Numbered from the stretch's first letter, positions 8,566 to 17,483 are shown. The stretch is DNA of 64,000 nt from Priestia abyssalis (GCF_002019595.1 NZ_KV917369.1:2680614-2744613), one strand, 5' to 3'. Notes: generated from the sequence alone by a model not told the origin. Numbers and translations are program-made.

Positions 8566-9000
8566 TCAATTTTGTTTTATTTCATCATTTATAAGCCACT
8601 CACCAACTAAGACTTTATCATCACTAATAGGCAGAGTAAAGTTGCAACCAAGATAATCTGATAACTGAAATTGTACTTTTCGGTTTTCAGGAAAAGAATC
8701 CAATGTAATATCAACCTCTGATTTTGGAGTAACTTCACCAGATGAAATGGCAAAACCGATATGTCCTCCCTTATCCCCTATAAACCCCTTACCTGTTTGA
8801 GAACCATATCCCGTTTTTCCACTCAAATTCCCATTAAAATTGGCAGGTAATGCGATAAAATCTGTGTGCTCTTGGTTATCTCCAATTTGATCATGTAATT
8901 CTCCATATTCGGAAGAATTATTTTTTACTTTTATCTCTGTATGTTCCGAACAAGCGAACAATAGGATAACGATAAATAACAAACAATATTTAAACAGCAT
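8566..9000 (-). CDS. Chimeric lipoprotein fused to the start of an immunity-type protein
   Basis: 144 residues. The N-terminus has a lipoprotein signal (CLLFIVILLFAC, lipobox LFAC, lipidated Cys at about 17), then a Gly-rich extracellular part (GKTGYGSQTGKGFIGDKGGH). From about residue 114 it becomes DYLGCNFTLPISDD and LVGEWLINDEIKQ, which is the N-terminus of the cytoplasmic family-A protein (51142-51567). It ends shortly after because of the T-run frameshift. The original lipoprotein C-terminus is lost. Likely non-functional, but the lipoprotein start and signal look sound. Confidence 0.7.
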   Translation of the reverse strand: MLFKYCLLFIVILLFACSEHTEIKVKNNSSEYGELHDQIGDNQEHTDFIALPANFNGNLSGKTGYGSQTGKGFIGDKGGHIGFAISSGEVTPKSEVDITLDSFPENRKVQFQLSDYLGCNFTLPISDDKVLVGEWLINDEIKQN

Positions 9001-9119
9001 TTATTCTACATAGCCTATGTTATCGGGTTAACCCCCTAATTTTGGACACATACTACTCTTAGCTCATTATTTCATAGAATTGCTCTTTATTTTAGGTGAG
9101 GCAAGAAAATCATCCTGCC

Positions 9120-10076
9120 TCACACTCTCACTTCTTTAATCGTTAGCTCTTCCGTTTGGTTTCGTTGATAAAATTCATTTGGTGCTAAATCTAAAATACT
9201 CGAATGGATTCTTCGATTATTGTAGAAATCCATGTATTCAGCCACCTCATGATACGCATCTGCGTAGGAATGAAAAGCGAACCGTCTCAAACATTCATAC
9301 TCTAGTAATCGGTGAAACGACTCGATATGGGCATTCATATTTGGTGTTCTCGGCGGAATGCGTTCATGTTCGATGTGGAACGTTTCACAGGCTTTCTGAA
9401 ATGCCAGAGAAATAAATTGTGGGCCATTATCCGTTCGGATGACTGGCTTTGTTTCTCTTTCAAATTGCTGGCGTTTAAACAAGGCACGCTGCACGAGTTG
9501 GCCAGCATCGTATCCGGTACAATGTAAACCAATATGATAGTCAATGATGGAACGGTCATATACATCAATGAGCGACAGAATAAAGAAGAAACGCTCTTCA
9601 CCTTCGATGTAGCCGTATTTAATATCTGCTTCCCACAGCTGATTCGATTCAGTGATGATCCGGTTCCTTGCTAATTTTCTTGGATAGTGGAACTTCACTT
9701 CTCGCTGTGGCTGTAGGATATCGAGCTCCTTACATAACCGGTACACTTTCTTTTTGTTAATCTGTAGCGCATACTCGCTTCGAAGGCGGAGGCACAACTT
9801 TCGATAGCCATAGACACCGGCTTCGCCTGAGATGAGTTCCATCAGCCATTCCTGTATTTGTTCATCCGGTATCTTCTTGCCGTTCTTAGTGAGTGAATAG
9901 CCGGGAATCGGCCGGCCCTCACTTACTGACTTCTCTTCTTTCTTATGTTGATAATAATACGTAGAAGGAGAAATCTCTAAAATCTTCAGGACTTTGCGGA
10001 CGGCATACCCTTTCGCAATCCACTCATTCGCTACTTCAAGCGTTTCAGTAAGTGAGGGTTCTTCTTTTTTAGTACG
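9120..10076 (-). CDS. IS3 transposase OrfB (second type), frameshift-expressed
   Basis: The frame is open from 10076 to the stop at 9120 but has no good start near its beginning; it is entered from OrfA by -1 shifting at 10064-10070. Catalytic DDE: Asp in LWEADIKYGY, Asp in VIRTDNGPQF, Glu in MNAHIESFHRLLEYE. The N-terminal part reads YAVRKVLKISPSTYYYQ, then EAGVYGYRKLCLRLR. A shorter ATG start at 9842 would remove only the N-terminal helix-turn-helix part. Confidence 0.88.
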   Translation of the reverse strand, partial: RTKKEEPSLTETLEVANEWIAKGYAVRKVLKILEISPSTYYYQHKKEEKSVSEGRPIPGYSLTKNGKKIPDEQIQEWLMELISGEAGVYGYRKLCLRLRSEYALQINKKKVYRLCKELDILQPQREVKFHYPRKLARNRIITESNQLWEADIKYGYIEGEERFFFILSLIDVYDRSIIDYHIGLHCTGYDAGQLVQRALFKRQQFERETKPVIRTDNGPQFISLAFQKACETFHIEHERIPPRTPNMNAHIESFHRLLEYECLRRFAFHSYADAYHEVAEYMDFYNNRRIHSSILDLAPNEFYQRNQTEELTIKEVRV

Positions 10077-10348
10077 TCACGGAGAATGGCGATTTCTAAA
10101 TCTTTTTCGCCTAACAGCTTTTTAAGCTGGTCATTCTCATCCTCCAACTGTTTGATCTCTAAGGGAGAAACGATTTCTTGGGCGGAATAATCTAGATTGC
10201 CTTGTTCCTGAAAAGCTTTTACCCATTTATTTACGAGATTGGGACTGAGTTCATGACGTCTCGCGACCAAAGCTTTATTGCCAGTTTCAATGGCTTCTTG
10301 TACCACCTGTTGTTTAAATTCAGCAGAATGTTTTCGTCTTTGCATCAA
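10031..10348 (-). CDS. IS3 transposase OrfA (second type)
   Basis: 105 residues: helix-turn-helix (MMQRRKHSAEFKQQVVQEAI... RRHELSPNLVNKWVKAF) and coiled coil IKQLEDENDQLKKLLGEKDL. The slippery AAAAAAG (complement of 10064-10070) lies in its last codons, the standard site for OrfAB fusion. Confidence 0.92.
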   Translation of the reverse strand: MMQRRKHSAEFKQQVVQEAIETGNKALVARRHELSPNLVNKWVKAFQEQGNLDYSAQEIVSPLEIKQLEDENDQLKKLLGEKDLEIAILRDVLKKKNPHLLKRLK

Positions 10349-10449
10349 AAAATCCCCCTTATTTTGGCTACCTCAAGTATAAAACTACTCTTAGCAGGTG
10401 TCCAAATTCATTAGGGGGCTAAATAGCAAGCATTTGGATAGAGAACATT

Positions 10450-10480
10450 CTTTATTTCTTTATTTCTTTATTTCTTTATT
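10450..10480. repeat. Short tandem repeat, 8-bp unit
   Basis: About four units of TTTATTTC between the IS3 element and the group II intron DNA. Likely slippage-prone; no function inferred. Confidence 0.7.
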
Positions 10481-10576
10481 ACTTTGTAAAGATACAAACG
10501 TCAGATAACGGTATATTGTAAAATCCTTATTATACAGATAGGTAAGGGTTTGAAGTTATCGCTCCCTTTTCCCCCT

Positions 10577-10617
10577 GTTCACACCGTACATGAGACTTTC
10601 ACCTCATACGGCGTTCC
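10577..10617 (-). ncRNA. Group II intron domain V (outer intron)
   Basis: On the minus strand, CGCCGTATGAGGTGAAAGTC then TCATGTACGGTGTG: the conserved domain V hairpin with its GAAA-type loop. Confidence 0.7.
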
Positions 10618-11173
10618 AACTAATCCAATTCAATTTAATCATCAACACTTTATGTGTCTCAACTCTTTCGTTTCAATAAGTCGGTGCCTCCCGTGGGAGG
10701 TAAACCTCTTTTAGTCTTACGAGAACCTTATTAACCGATAAAGACTTGCCTTACATGATTAACTGATTCTTCATTAGTCTAGTGGCTATCCCTCCATGTG
10801 GATTAGACATTTCATTGGTACTGTGCCACCACTTTCACTGATATGAAGAAAAGTTATACAATCGCTATTCTCACGACTATTTTCCTTTCCAACGCTTCAC
10901 CGAGAGTAAGCTCTCCACGTTATCAGCTTACAACGTTGAGTTACATCTATTATGGAACAAACTTAGGTGCTTCCTATGAGCCTGTTAGCCTTGCATGTGC
11001 CTGTAACACAAGATAGATTTTCATATTCTTCATTCTTACTCATCCACAGCTAACCCTACATTTAGTAGTAAATACATTTCTATATCATGCGCGTCTAGAC
11101 CCGTAATAACGATAGGTAACCTACTAAGTGTAAAACTCTTGCGAGTTCCATTCTCTTTTCAGTTTTCCCTCGT

Positions 11174-11212
11174 CCCACACCGTGCGTGAGACTTTCATCT
11201 CACACGGCGCTC
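11174..11212 (-). ncRNA. Group II intron domain V (inner intron)
   Basis: Minus strand GAGCGCCGTGTGAGATGAAA followed by GTCTCACGCACGGTGTGGG: a paired stem with the conserved catalytic domain V pattern, just downstream of the reverse transcriptase ORF. Confidence 0.8.
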
Positions 11213-11335
11213 CCTCGAAAATTATGTTTTCTTTATCATTCAATCATGATTTTTCCTCTGGACCTTATGATTTTCCTATTTTGTATTTAGAACAACGTTA
11301 GTTGTTCATATCTAACTTCATTGAAACTATCTAGA

Positions 11336-13276
11336 TTATTTTCTTTTTTCATCGATACAATTGTTCCCCACTAGCACCCTTAATTTATCCAGATTTTTAA
11401 TGGTTTTTTTATTCAGATTTAGTCTTTTCAGGAGAGCCTTTATTGTAGCTGTTTTTGTTGCGTGTATCAGCTTGTGAACGTCTGATTTGATTAACGTTAG
11501 GTTTTGGTAGCTGTCATCACGTGTTATATGCCACGGTATTTTATGATGACAGTGCATGTCTAATAGATCTAACTGCTCGCCAGTAACCGAACATTTTCCG
11601 TTCTGAGCCACATAAAGTGACAAGCGATTGTCGTTGTATTCTAACGTCGCTCTACCTGTTAATATAGGGTGCTCTCGCAACCATTTAAGTTCTGTTTCGG
11701 ATACGTTTGTTAGATTCGTATGAATTAACTTTCGTCCTTCTTCAGCGTACTTATTAATGGCATTACGTTTCATCATTGGATTTTTATTTCTAACATCAGA
11801 GAGATGAAGTATTGGCCTTTTCATGAGGTATCGAATGTATTTGTTCCCTCGTTTAGTATATTTCGCTATCCCTTTGTCTTTGCCCCTATATTCCCCATAT
11901 CTGGTAAAACCATTTGTATTCTTGTCGTTCGGCTTGCTTTTTGGAAATCGGTTGTACATTTGTTTCTGTAGGTCGTAACCTGCTCTTTTCAAGTCTAGGT
12001 TCACATGCGTAGCGATTTCATAATAATTGTGTATCCCAATTATCATGCTGTTATACTTTGCGATTTCCTTAATGCAGTTTGAGGTGTTGGGGGTTTTTTG
12101 TATCTTTTTAATTTGCTCAGCTAGTTTCCCTTTCGCTGTTTTTATTGCTTTTTGGGACATGTGTGTTTCCGCCACGTACTTTGTTGCACCTGTTTTCGTT
12201 TTACCTTTTTTAGCTGCTTTAAGCGTGAACCCTAAGAATTCACTCTTTTGCTTCTTTAAGTTTGTCACCTTTGATTTCTCTTTTGAGATTGGCAACTTCA
12301 GGCGCTCTTCTAGCCACATTTGCACAGCTTTAAATATTTTCATTGCGTTGCTTCGTGTGGCTGTGAAGATTTTGAAATCATCTACGTAACGTACAATGTA
12401 CATTGGCTTCAACTTTGTTTTCTTCAAGGCTCTGTTGTCTCTACCTGTTCTACCTTCTTTATTTTTATATTTGAAGCTATGTCGGGTTTTCGCTGTTTCC
12501 CATTGGTCACTTATCCACCAGTCAAACTCATTTAGGTTGACGTTAGCTAATAAGGGACTGAGTATCCCCCCTTGAGGGGTTCCTTTTGTCGGGTTGACGA
12601 TTGTCCCATCTTCCAACTGTATAGGTGCCTTTAATATCTTTCGTAGTATAACAAGTAGCTGTTTGTCTTGTATCCCGAGCGTCCATAATTGACGCATCAG
12701 TTTCACATGATTTACCTCATCGAAGAAGCCTTTAATGTCTACATCAACCACGTACATTAGATTTGTTTGGTTTATCTTGAAGTTTGCATCTGCGATAGCG
12801 TGTTCTGCACTTCTGTTTGGTCTAGAACCGTAGCTTCTAGTGTTAAATTTAGCTTCACAGATTGGTTCCAAGACTTGCAATATACATTGTTGGATGAGTC
12901 TATCCCAAAGCGATGGTATTCCGAGCGGTCTCGTTTTTCCATTTGATTTTGGAATTTCCTTTCTGCGAACTTTGCTAGGTTGGTAGTTATTAAATCGATT
13001 TTCTATTTTCTTTAAAAATTGGTCTTGGGACATCCGTTCAATCGTCTCAATAGTTATTCTATCCACCGAAGGTGTATAACTCCCTTTGTTTCGCTTAATA
13101 TTTCTGTAAGCAAGAAGGATGTTATCCTTTGACGTTATAGTCCTCATGAGATGTTTGAACTTTTTCCCTTCATTAGACTTTTTGTACAATTCATCAAACA
13201 CTACCTGCATACCATAGTATTCTGCATGTCTGTTTTTATTGTCCTTGAGTATCCTGTCCTCAGATTTATCATTCAT
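11336..13276 (-). CDS. ltrA: Group II intron reverse transcriptase/maturase with HNH domain
   Basis: 646 residues of LtrA type. RT blocks: RRKEIPKSNGKTRPLGIPSL (about 105-124), VVDVDIKGFFDEVNH, GTPQGGILSPLLANVNLNEF and the catalytic YVDDF near residue 300. A maturase region follows (FLGFTLKAAKKG). The C-terminus has an HNH nuclease with CSVTGEQLDLLDMHCHHKIP and NLTLIKSDVHKLIH. It promotes splicing and retrohoming of its intron. Start supported by AGGAAGGTGATAGACC. The ORF is intact, so this intron may still be mobile. Confidence 0.93.
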   Translation of the reverse strand: MNDKSEDRILKDNKNRHAEYYGMQVVFDELYKKSNEGKKFKHLMRTITSKDNILLAYRNIKRNKGSYTPSVDRITIETIERMSQDQFLKKIENRFNNYQPSKVRRKEIPKSNGKTRPLGIPSLWDRLIQQCILQVLEPICEAKFNTRSYGSRPNRSAEHAIADANFKINQTNLMYVVDVDIKGFFDEVNHVKLMRQLWTLGIQDKQLLVILRKILKAPIQLEDGTIVNPTKGTPQGGILSPLLANVNLNEFDWWISDQWETAKTRHSFKYKNKEGRTGRDNRALKKTKLKPMYIVRYVDDFKIFTATRSNAMKIFKAVQMWLEERLKLPISKEKSKVTNLKKQKSEFLGFTLKAAKKGKTKTGATKYVAETHMSQKAIKTAKGKLAEQIKKIQKTPNTSNCIKEIAKYNSMIIGIHNYYEIATHVNLDLKRAGYDLQKQMYNRFPKSKPNDKNTNGFTRYGEYRGKDKGIAKYTKRGNKYIRYLMKRPILHLSDVRNKNPMMKRNAINKYAEEGRKLIHTNLTNVSETELKWLREHPILTGRATLEYNDNRLSLYVAQNGKCSVTGEQLDLLDMHCHHKIPWHITRDDSYQNLTLIKSDVHKLIHATKTATIKALLKRLNLNKKTIKNLDKLRVLVGNNCIDEKRK

Positions 13277-13677
13277 GGTCTATCACCTTCCTATATGAGA
13301 ATTTAGGTGACCTTTTGAGTCTCACCAGAATCCATGCGAGGACTGAATGATAGATATTCCTTCCATAATTTTCGACTTGTGGCTGTTCCTCCTTCTCTCA
13401 TTACAAAAGCTGTCATCAGTTGTGCCACTGCTTTCATCGGTCATTAAAAACAGTTCCCTCGTTTACACGTTTCCTGTTTAACTAGAGGTGCCCCTCGCTC
13501 TAACGAGCAACGTTGACCGCTTCCGACGTTCCTTTTCGATTATCATTGTTAAAACTTAGGTGTCTCCTTTTCCCCGTGTCTAGCTCCGCAGCCTGTAACT
13601 GCGTTAGGATTTACTCTCCGAACGAAAATTTCAACCCTTTAGGCCTAGTCACAGGGTTCTTGCTCTAGTCCGTCACA

Positions 13678-13919
13678 TCACTTACATAAACTGTAAATAA
13701 ACTTGTTGTTTCGGATCAAAATGTGTGTACCAAAAACGGTAACAATCTGTAAGTATGGGACTTTGTTTATGGGAATGAGTTTTGGACCTACAAAACGATC
13801 AAATAAGATAATTTTTCGACCTAGTATGCAAAAGTTCCATAAACGTACGTTTTTAGTAACAGATGTAGTCATTGAAATGAGCATATTCAGATAATGAATA
13901 TCTATTTTATGTAAAACTT
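13678..13919 (-). other. Insertion in the intron stem-loop, with a 68-codon ORF
   Basis: The flanking arms 13641-13676 and 13920-13956 are inverted copies (both contain CACAGGGTT and TAGTCCGTCA), so they form one intron RNA stem and this block sits in its loop. It holds a minus-strand frame 13678-13884 (RLWNFCILGRKIILFDRFVG, then PKLIPINKVPYLQIV) of unknown family and weak start context. Whether the ORF is used is unknown. Confidence 0.5.
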
Positions 13920-14813
13920 ATGACGGACTACAGCAGCAACCCTGTGATTAAGCCCTTTAGACAAGCGATATTTTCACGCTCGATTCATTTCTAAACCGTA
14001 CTTCTGTCGAGGGTTACCTTCAGGGATTCGTCAGTCGTTGGAACGACATTCTCACCATATTTAAACGGCAGAGAGTATTCACTACAATCCCATTGGGTTT
14101 ATTACTCCCTTTGGCTTTCGGTTACCTTTACGGCACTTCGGTAGTTTCAACCTTCATTACCCAGCTATGGTTGCCCTAGCCGACTGCAATCGACTGGAGG
14201 TTAGGGTATCTTACTGGAGAAGCTTCAAGGCGTTACCCTATCTTTTCATTCTCTCATCGAAAAAGTTGTTCTCTTTGTAACTATTATTTGAGTTACTCAG
14301 AGCCGTTCTCTCCCCATAAAGTTATTAGCTTTACTTTTGAGAACAACGTCTCGCACCATTCAGAAGTTCGTCAGCAATACAGTATCTTATTGTATTTACA
14401 TTGCATTCTCACCATATCTGTTCAACCCAAGCACCATGATTTACACCACCCCATCGGGTAGGCTTTCGTCAGCCAGACTGTTACGGTAAATTCTCATGCC
14501 TATTAGTCGAGCTTATAACACGCCTTTCCTTACTGATTAGCGTGCTATTCGACGCAGGGGAAGCCTTTCAGAGCGTTACCTCCTCATTCGACTCCTCGAC
14601 ATAACCCTTCAGTTTTAGAAATCTAAAACTGCCTGACCTTTACCGAAAATGTGTGACCACATTTCATTTGAGCCAGGAACATTTCGCACGAAGAATCGCA
14701 CCCGTTAGCTAATAAAATCTCTCTCCACCAGAGGATTCTTTTGAACAACCATACAATAATTCATAGGTTGTCTCATATATATGATTTATGAATCTTCCTA
14801 AAGGACTGATAGG

Positions 14814-15053
14814 ATGAAAAAATACCTGATATTTCTTATTTTGTTTGCTTTCTTTTTTCCATTAGCTCATAAAATTGCTTTAACTATCTTTATAGCCATA
14901 TCTGCTGAAGACCCGTTCATTTTAGTGCCCTATTACCACGAACACGGATTATTAAGTATCAAAAATTTAATCATCTCAAGCGTAGCAGGGATAACTACCT
15001 TTTTCTTTACTAATGCTTTTTTTAGATGGGAAACAAAAAGCAGAAGGGATTAG
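14814..15053 (+). CDS. Small membrane protein, two transmembrane segments
   Basis: 79 residues on the + strand, start preceded by AAAGGACTGATAGG. Hydrophobic segments YLIFLILFAFFFPLAHKIAL and NLIISSVAGITTFFFTNAFF enclose a short loop; the tail is basic (RWETKSRRD). Family not recognised. It lies between the intron end and an ICR half-site and faces opposite to its neighbours. Confidence 0.65.
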   Translation: MKKYLIFLILFAFFFPLAHKIALTIFIAISAEDPFILVPYYHEHGLLSIKNLIISSVAGITTFFFTNAFFRWETKSRRD

Positions 15054-15077
15054 CTTTATTAATGATCAATATGTCAT

Positions 15078-15108
15078 CTTTAACAAATCTGCCCGTTTGT
15101 TCAACAAC
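15078..15108. repeat. ICR half-site A only
   Basis: CTTTAACAAATCTGCCCGTT plus TGTTCAACAAC. Counterpart of 51109-51142 at the left edge of the duplicated block. Confidence 0.7.
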
Positions 15109-15533
15109 TATTTTTTTATTATCAATAGTGTCTTCTCATATATTTGGATGTCATTGATGTTAATATTATTAAGATTTATGGTCTGGTCTAATTCTACATT
15201 TCTATCTTCTTCCTCATCACCAGCCCAACAAATGTATAATTCACAATAATCGCCTTCTTTAAGATAACTATCTAAAAGTCTACATAGCGCAAGAAAGCTC
15301 TCTTGTGCTTCCATATTACTTCTTGGGTGCCGCATTTTATAATCATCGTTAAACTTTATCCCTATATGTCCATCAGTGAGGATTTCGTAAACTTGTGTAG
15401 TTGAAAGGTGTTTTTTCAATGTTTGTTTTATTTCATCATTTATAAGCCACTCACCAACTAAGACTTTATCATTACTATCATCATCACTAATAGGCAGAGT
15501 AAAGTTGCAACCAAGATAATTGACTATACTCAT
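15108..15533 (-). CDS. Family-A immunity-type protein (duplicate copy)
   Basis: Near-identical to 51142-51567. The MSIVNYLGCNF start (ATG 15533) is chosen because GAAAGGTG lies nine bases upstream; the longer start at 15545 would sit on top of it. The protein is acidic and soluble, with YEILTDGHIGIKF in the middle, LDSYLKEGDYCELYICWAGD and a C-terminal strand IQIYEKTLLIIKK. Paralogs: 45516-45920, and the C-terminal part of 32556-33107. Family name unknown; immunity role inferred from the neighbourhood. Confidence 0.75.
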   Translation of the reverse strand: MSIVNYLGCNFTLPISDDDSNDKVLVGEWLINDEIKQTLKKHLSTTQVYEILTDGHIGIKFNDDYKMRHPRSNMEAQESFLALCRLLDSYLKEGDYCELYICWAGDEEEDRNVELDQTINLNNININDIQIYEKTLLIIKK

Positions 15534-15647
15534 TTTCACATACACCTTTCTTTAACTCTTGATTTTTGGCTCTGTAGAATAGCAAAGTTAATATTTTACG
15601 AGGAGAAAAAGGACCAAAAACAGCCCTTTTGTTTGTTATCATCCCCA

Positions 15648-15670
15648 ACTCACTCCCTCGTTAGCTGAAG
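15648..15670. repeat. ICR half-site B (degenerate)
   Basis: AACTCACTCCCTCGTTAGCT followed by GAAG. Counterpart at 51679-51704. The GGACCAAAAACAGCCC stretch just before it is the eroded hairpin. Confidence 0.45.
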
Positions 15671-15678
15671 ATCATCGC

Positions 15679-16059
15679 TTATTTACCAATCAAAAACAGA
15701 TTTTCTCCTTCATACAATTGATACTGTTCAAAAACTGTTGAATCAGCAAATAAGTCTAAATACAATTCTTTATTAAATTCAATTATCAAATCTTCCGTTG
15801 GATCAAAATGATAAACATTTGTAATTGGAGTCCTTAATAAATGCTTTTTTAAAATGGAAAGAAAATCGTTTCCTGGTTGTTCCGTAGAACCTACTAAAAT
15901 ACCGTTCCTATTTCTTAATCTCCAAGGGCATTCCACATTTAAGTTACCATTCTCAAATTTAATGTTTATTAACTCTACTCCAATTGGAATCACATCAGTA
16001 ACCTTTTGACCCAAAAAAATTGAAAAATCAACATTGCTAAACTTAATTGAAATATCCAT
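15679..16059 (-). CDS. Immunity-locus protein, DUF6188-like (duplicate copy)
   Basis: About 126 residues from ATG 16059, which has AGGTG nine bases upstream; a GTG at 16071 would overlap that site. Contains NLNVECPWRLRNRNGILVGS and DPTEDLIIEFNKELYLDLFA, the pattern of small beta-rich proteins annotated as DUF6188, though I am not certain of the family. Near-identical copy at 51713-52093. Confidence 0.7.
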   Translation of the reverse strand: MDISIKFSNVDFSIFLGQKVTDVIPIGVELINIKFENGNLNVECPWRLRNRNGILVGSTEQPGNDFLSILKKHLLRTPITNVYHFDPTEDLIIEFNKELYLDLFADSTVFEQYQLYEGENLFLIGK

Positions 16060-16192
16060 CCATTTTTTCACCTAATTTCACATAAACTTCACTGTATTAT
16101 TGGTTCCATTATGGCTGATTTCCGTCTTTAGCTACTGACTGTCGCTGTACCCTTGTTTTATTAAACTCCAGGCACTGTTAACTAAATAAAAC

Positions 16193-16618
16193 TTATACTT
16201 CTTCCTGATATACACTTAAACGAGTTGGCTTCCTTTTCATTGGTACTTTGAACTCTTCAATATTTTCAATTTCTATGAAAAAATCCTCTACATCACCATC
16301 GTTTTCAAAATACCACTGTGAAGTTTCCAGTTCTCTCAGATCATCTGTAGGTTCAAAGACAAATTCACAGTGTAGTTGCTCCATATGAGAATACTCTTCA
16401 TCGTCATAGCTGGTAAATTGCCTAACAAAATCGAAATAAAACAGTTCTTCACCTGTAAAGTCAGATACTCCACATTGAAAGAGAAGGGCAATTTCCTCTT
16501 CGCCCTCTACGTGTTCTCTTCCAAACGATTTAAACGCTTCCCAGACCTTTGTTATATCACTGGAGTTTTCCCCAATTTTATTTTTAAGATAATTTTCTGC
16601 ATCCCGTAATTTAATCAT
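16193..16618 (-). CDS. Uncharacterised acidic protein (duplicate copy)
   Basis: 141 residues, strongly acidic, with EEEIALLFQCGVSDFTGEEL, FYFDFVRQFTSYDDEEYSHM and WYFENDGDVEDFFIEIEN. Small acidic single-domain proteins are typical of immunity proteins that bind basic toxin nucleases, but that is inference. Start preceded by AAGGAGTTAAGATA. Copy at 52199-52624 differs at scattered positions. Confidence 0.75.
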   Translation of the reverse strand: MIKLRDAENYLKNKIGENSSDITKVWEAFKSFGREHVEGEEEIALLFQCGVSDFTGEELFYFDFVRQFTSYDDEEYSHMEQLHCEFVFEPTDDLRELETSQWYFENDGDVEDFFIEIENIEEFKVPMKRKPTRLSVYQEEV

Positions 16619-16692
16619 TATCTTAACTCCTTTTTTCTAAATAATCATTCTACTTGTTAATTCGATAAGAAAAGTATCGTTCCTTTTCTTAT

Positions 16693-16784
16693 CTCACTAA
16701 TCGGTCCCGTTTGTTAGACAAGAACAAAGGGATTGCCGCAACAATCCCTATTCTTAAATCTAAGTCATCTGTTAGTTCAATAAG
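16693..16784. repeat. ICR, full
   Basis: Half-site A 16693-16722, hairpin AGGGATTG/CAATCCCT (16728-16750, eight perfect pairs), half-site B to 16784. Copy at 52698-52789. Confidence 0.85.
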
Positions 16785-17350
16785 ATTTTTATCTTCTCTC
16801 TTAATTTTTCAACTTTCTCAGTCATTAGTACCGGGTATTCTATTGAGGCTTTTTCTTTTATATCCATTTTTTCAAACACTTTATAATTGTTCAATGTATT
16901 CCAAAAGCGCTCTGCTCCATCTAAAATTGCTTCAAAGAATTCCTTCTTAGGCAGGACAGCTTTAGCATAAACCTCAATAGGTTTCCATTCATCTGTGATA
17001 GAGAACTCGAATAAGTGGTTGTCTAATGATTTTATTCTCATAACAATTGGCTCGATACCGTACATAACATTAACCTTTTCCTGGTTTAAATAACTCTCAA
17101 CCAGAGCCATATAACTCTGTTCCCATAAATCTAGACCACTTGGACCATCAATTCCAACCACAATTTCATTCTTGTACTTAATTGTAATAAGCATTTGAAT
17201 ATGCTTAGGCGTGAAATTACTGTGCTCAATATACTCTCTGAATTTCGAAGAATCATCCAAAGATATGTATTTTCCTTCAGGTTTTTTTTTATAATAAGGG
17301 TCAGTATAGTCATAACAATGTAACTCTAAGAACGTTCTTATTTCAAATAT
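16772..17350 (-). pseudogene. Duplicate of the 192-residue cassette gene with lost start codon
   Basis: Aligned with the intact gene 52777-53355 over its whole length. The start codon ATG is ATA here (17348-17350). The frame is otherwise open, so translation could still begin at an internal TTG (17260, reading DDSSKFREYIEHSNF). It ends inside ICR half-site B. Called as a pseudogene or weakly expressed allele. Confidence 0.65.
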
Positions 17351-17397
17351 AAATAAACCTCTTTAAGAATTATCAACTGTATATTTTAATTTAGTAG

Positions 17398-17479
17398 CTT
17401 ATTAAACTAAACTCCTCGTTTGTTTAATTAAGAAAAACAATCCTTCTTGTTGAAAAATCGCACTTGTTAGTTCAGTAAC
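17398..17479. repeat. ICR, full, hairpin eroded
   Basis: TTATTAAACTAAACTCCTCG half-site A, then CAATCCTTCTTGTTGAAAAA in place of a GC-rich hairpin, and a B half-site ending TTAGTTCAGTAAC. Copy at 53402-53484. Confidence 0.6.
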
Positions 17480-17483
17480 CTTT

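Larger units (their letters stand above)
9032..10418 (-). mobile_element. IS3-family insertion sequence, second type
   Basis: Ends carry CCCCCTAATTTTGGACAC (left) and, inverted, CCCCCTAATGAATTTGGACAC-like sequence (right). Contains orfA and orfB on the minus strand joined by a classic A AAA AAG slippery heptamer. Unrelated in sequence to the 1216-bp IS3 copies. No clear target duplication was seen. It appears intact. Confidence 0.88.
11155..14358 (-). mobile_element. Group II intron with ORF (inner intron)
   Basis: The minus strand begins GTGCGAGACG at 14358, the group II 5' consensus, and ends shortly after domain V at 11174-11212, so roughly at 11155. The intron-encoded protein (11336-13276) sits in domain IV. 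A 240-base insertion at 13678-13919 lies in the loop of a long RNA stem. The 3' boundary is an estimate. Confidence 0.7.
10551..14701 (-). mobile_element. Group II intron DNA, outer intron (boundaries approximate)
   Basis: A second domain-V-like hairpin at 10577-10617 has no reverse transcriptase of its own. A 5' end of the form GTGCGATTC lies at 14701. The sequence 14359-14701 plus about 10551-11154 together resembles one ORF-less intron: blocks match the inner intron in the same order (TTCGTCAG, CATTCTCACCATAT, AACTTAGGTG, TGTGCCAC). This suggests the ORF-bearing intron landed inside another intron. The 5' exon next to 14701 is the ICR half-site B arm (CCCGTTAGCTAATAA). Confidence 0.5.

Noticed and set aside
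9032..10418. Second IS3 element as a broken copy
   Set aside because: OrfB seemed to lack its start, but the frame is open back to an AAAAAAG slippery site, so it is a normal frameshift-expressed transposase.
12027..12535. Plus-strand ORFs over the reverse transcriptase gene
   Set aside because: Shadows of the intact minus-strand reverse transcriptase.
13703..13894. Plus-strand 63-codon ORF in the intron insertion
   Set aside because: Lower quality than the minus-strand frame and no start context; neither is proven.
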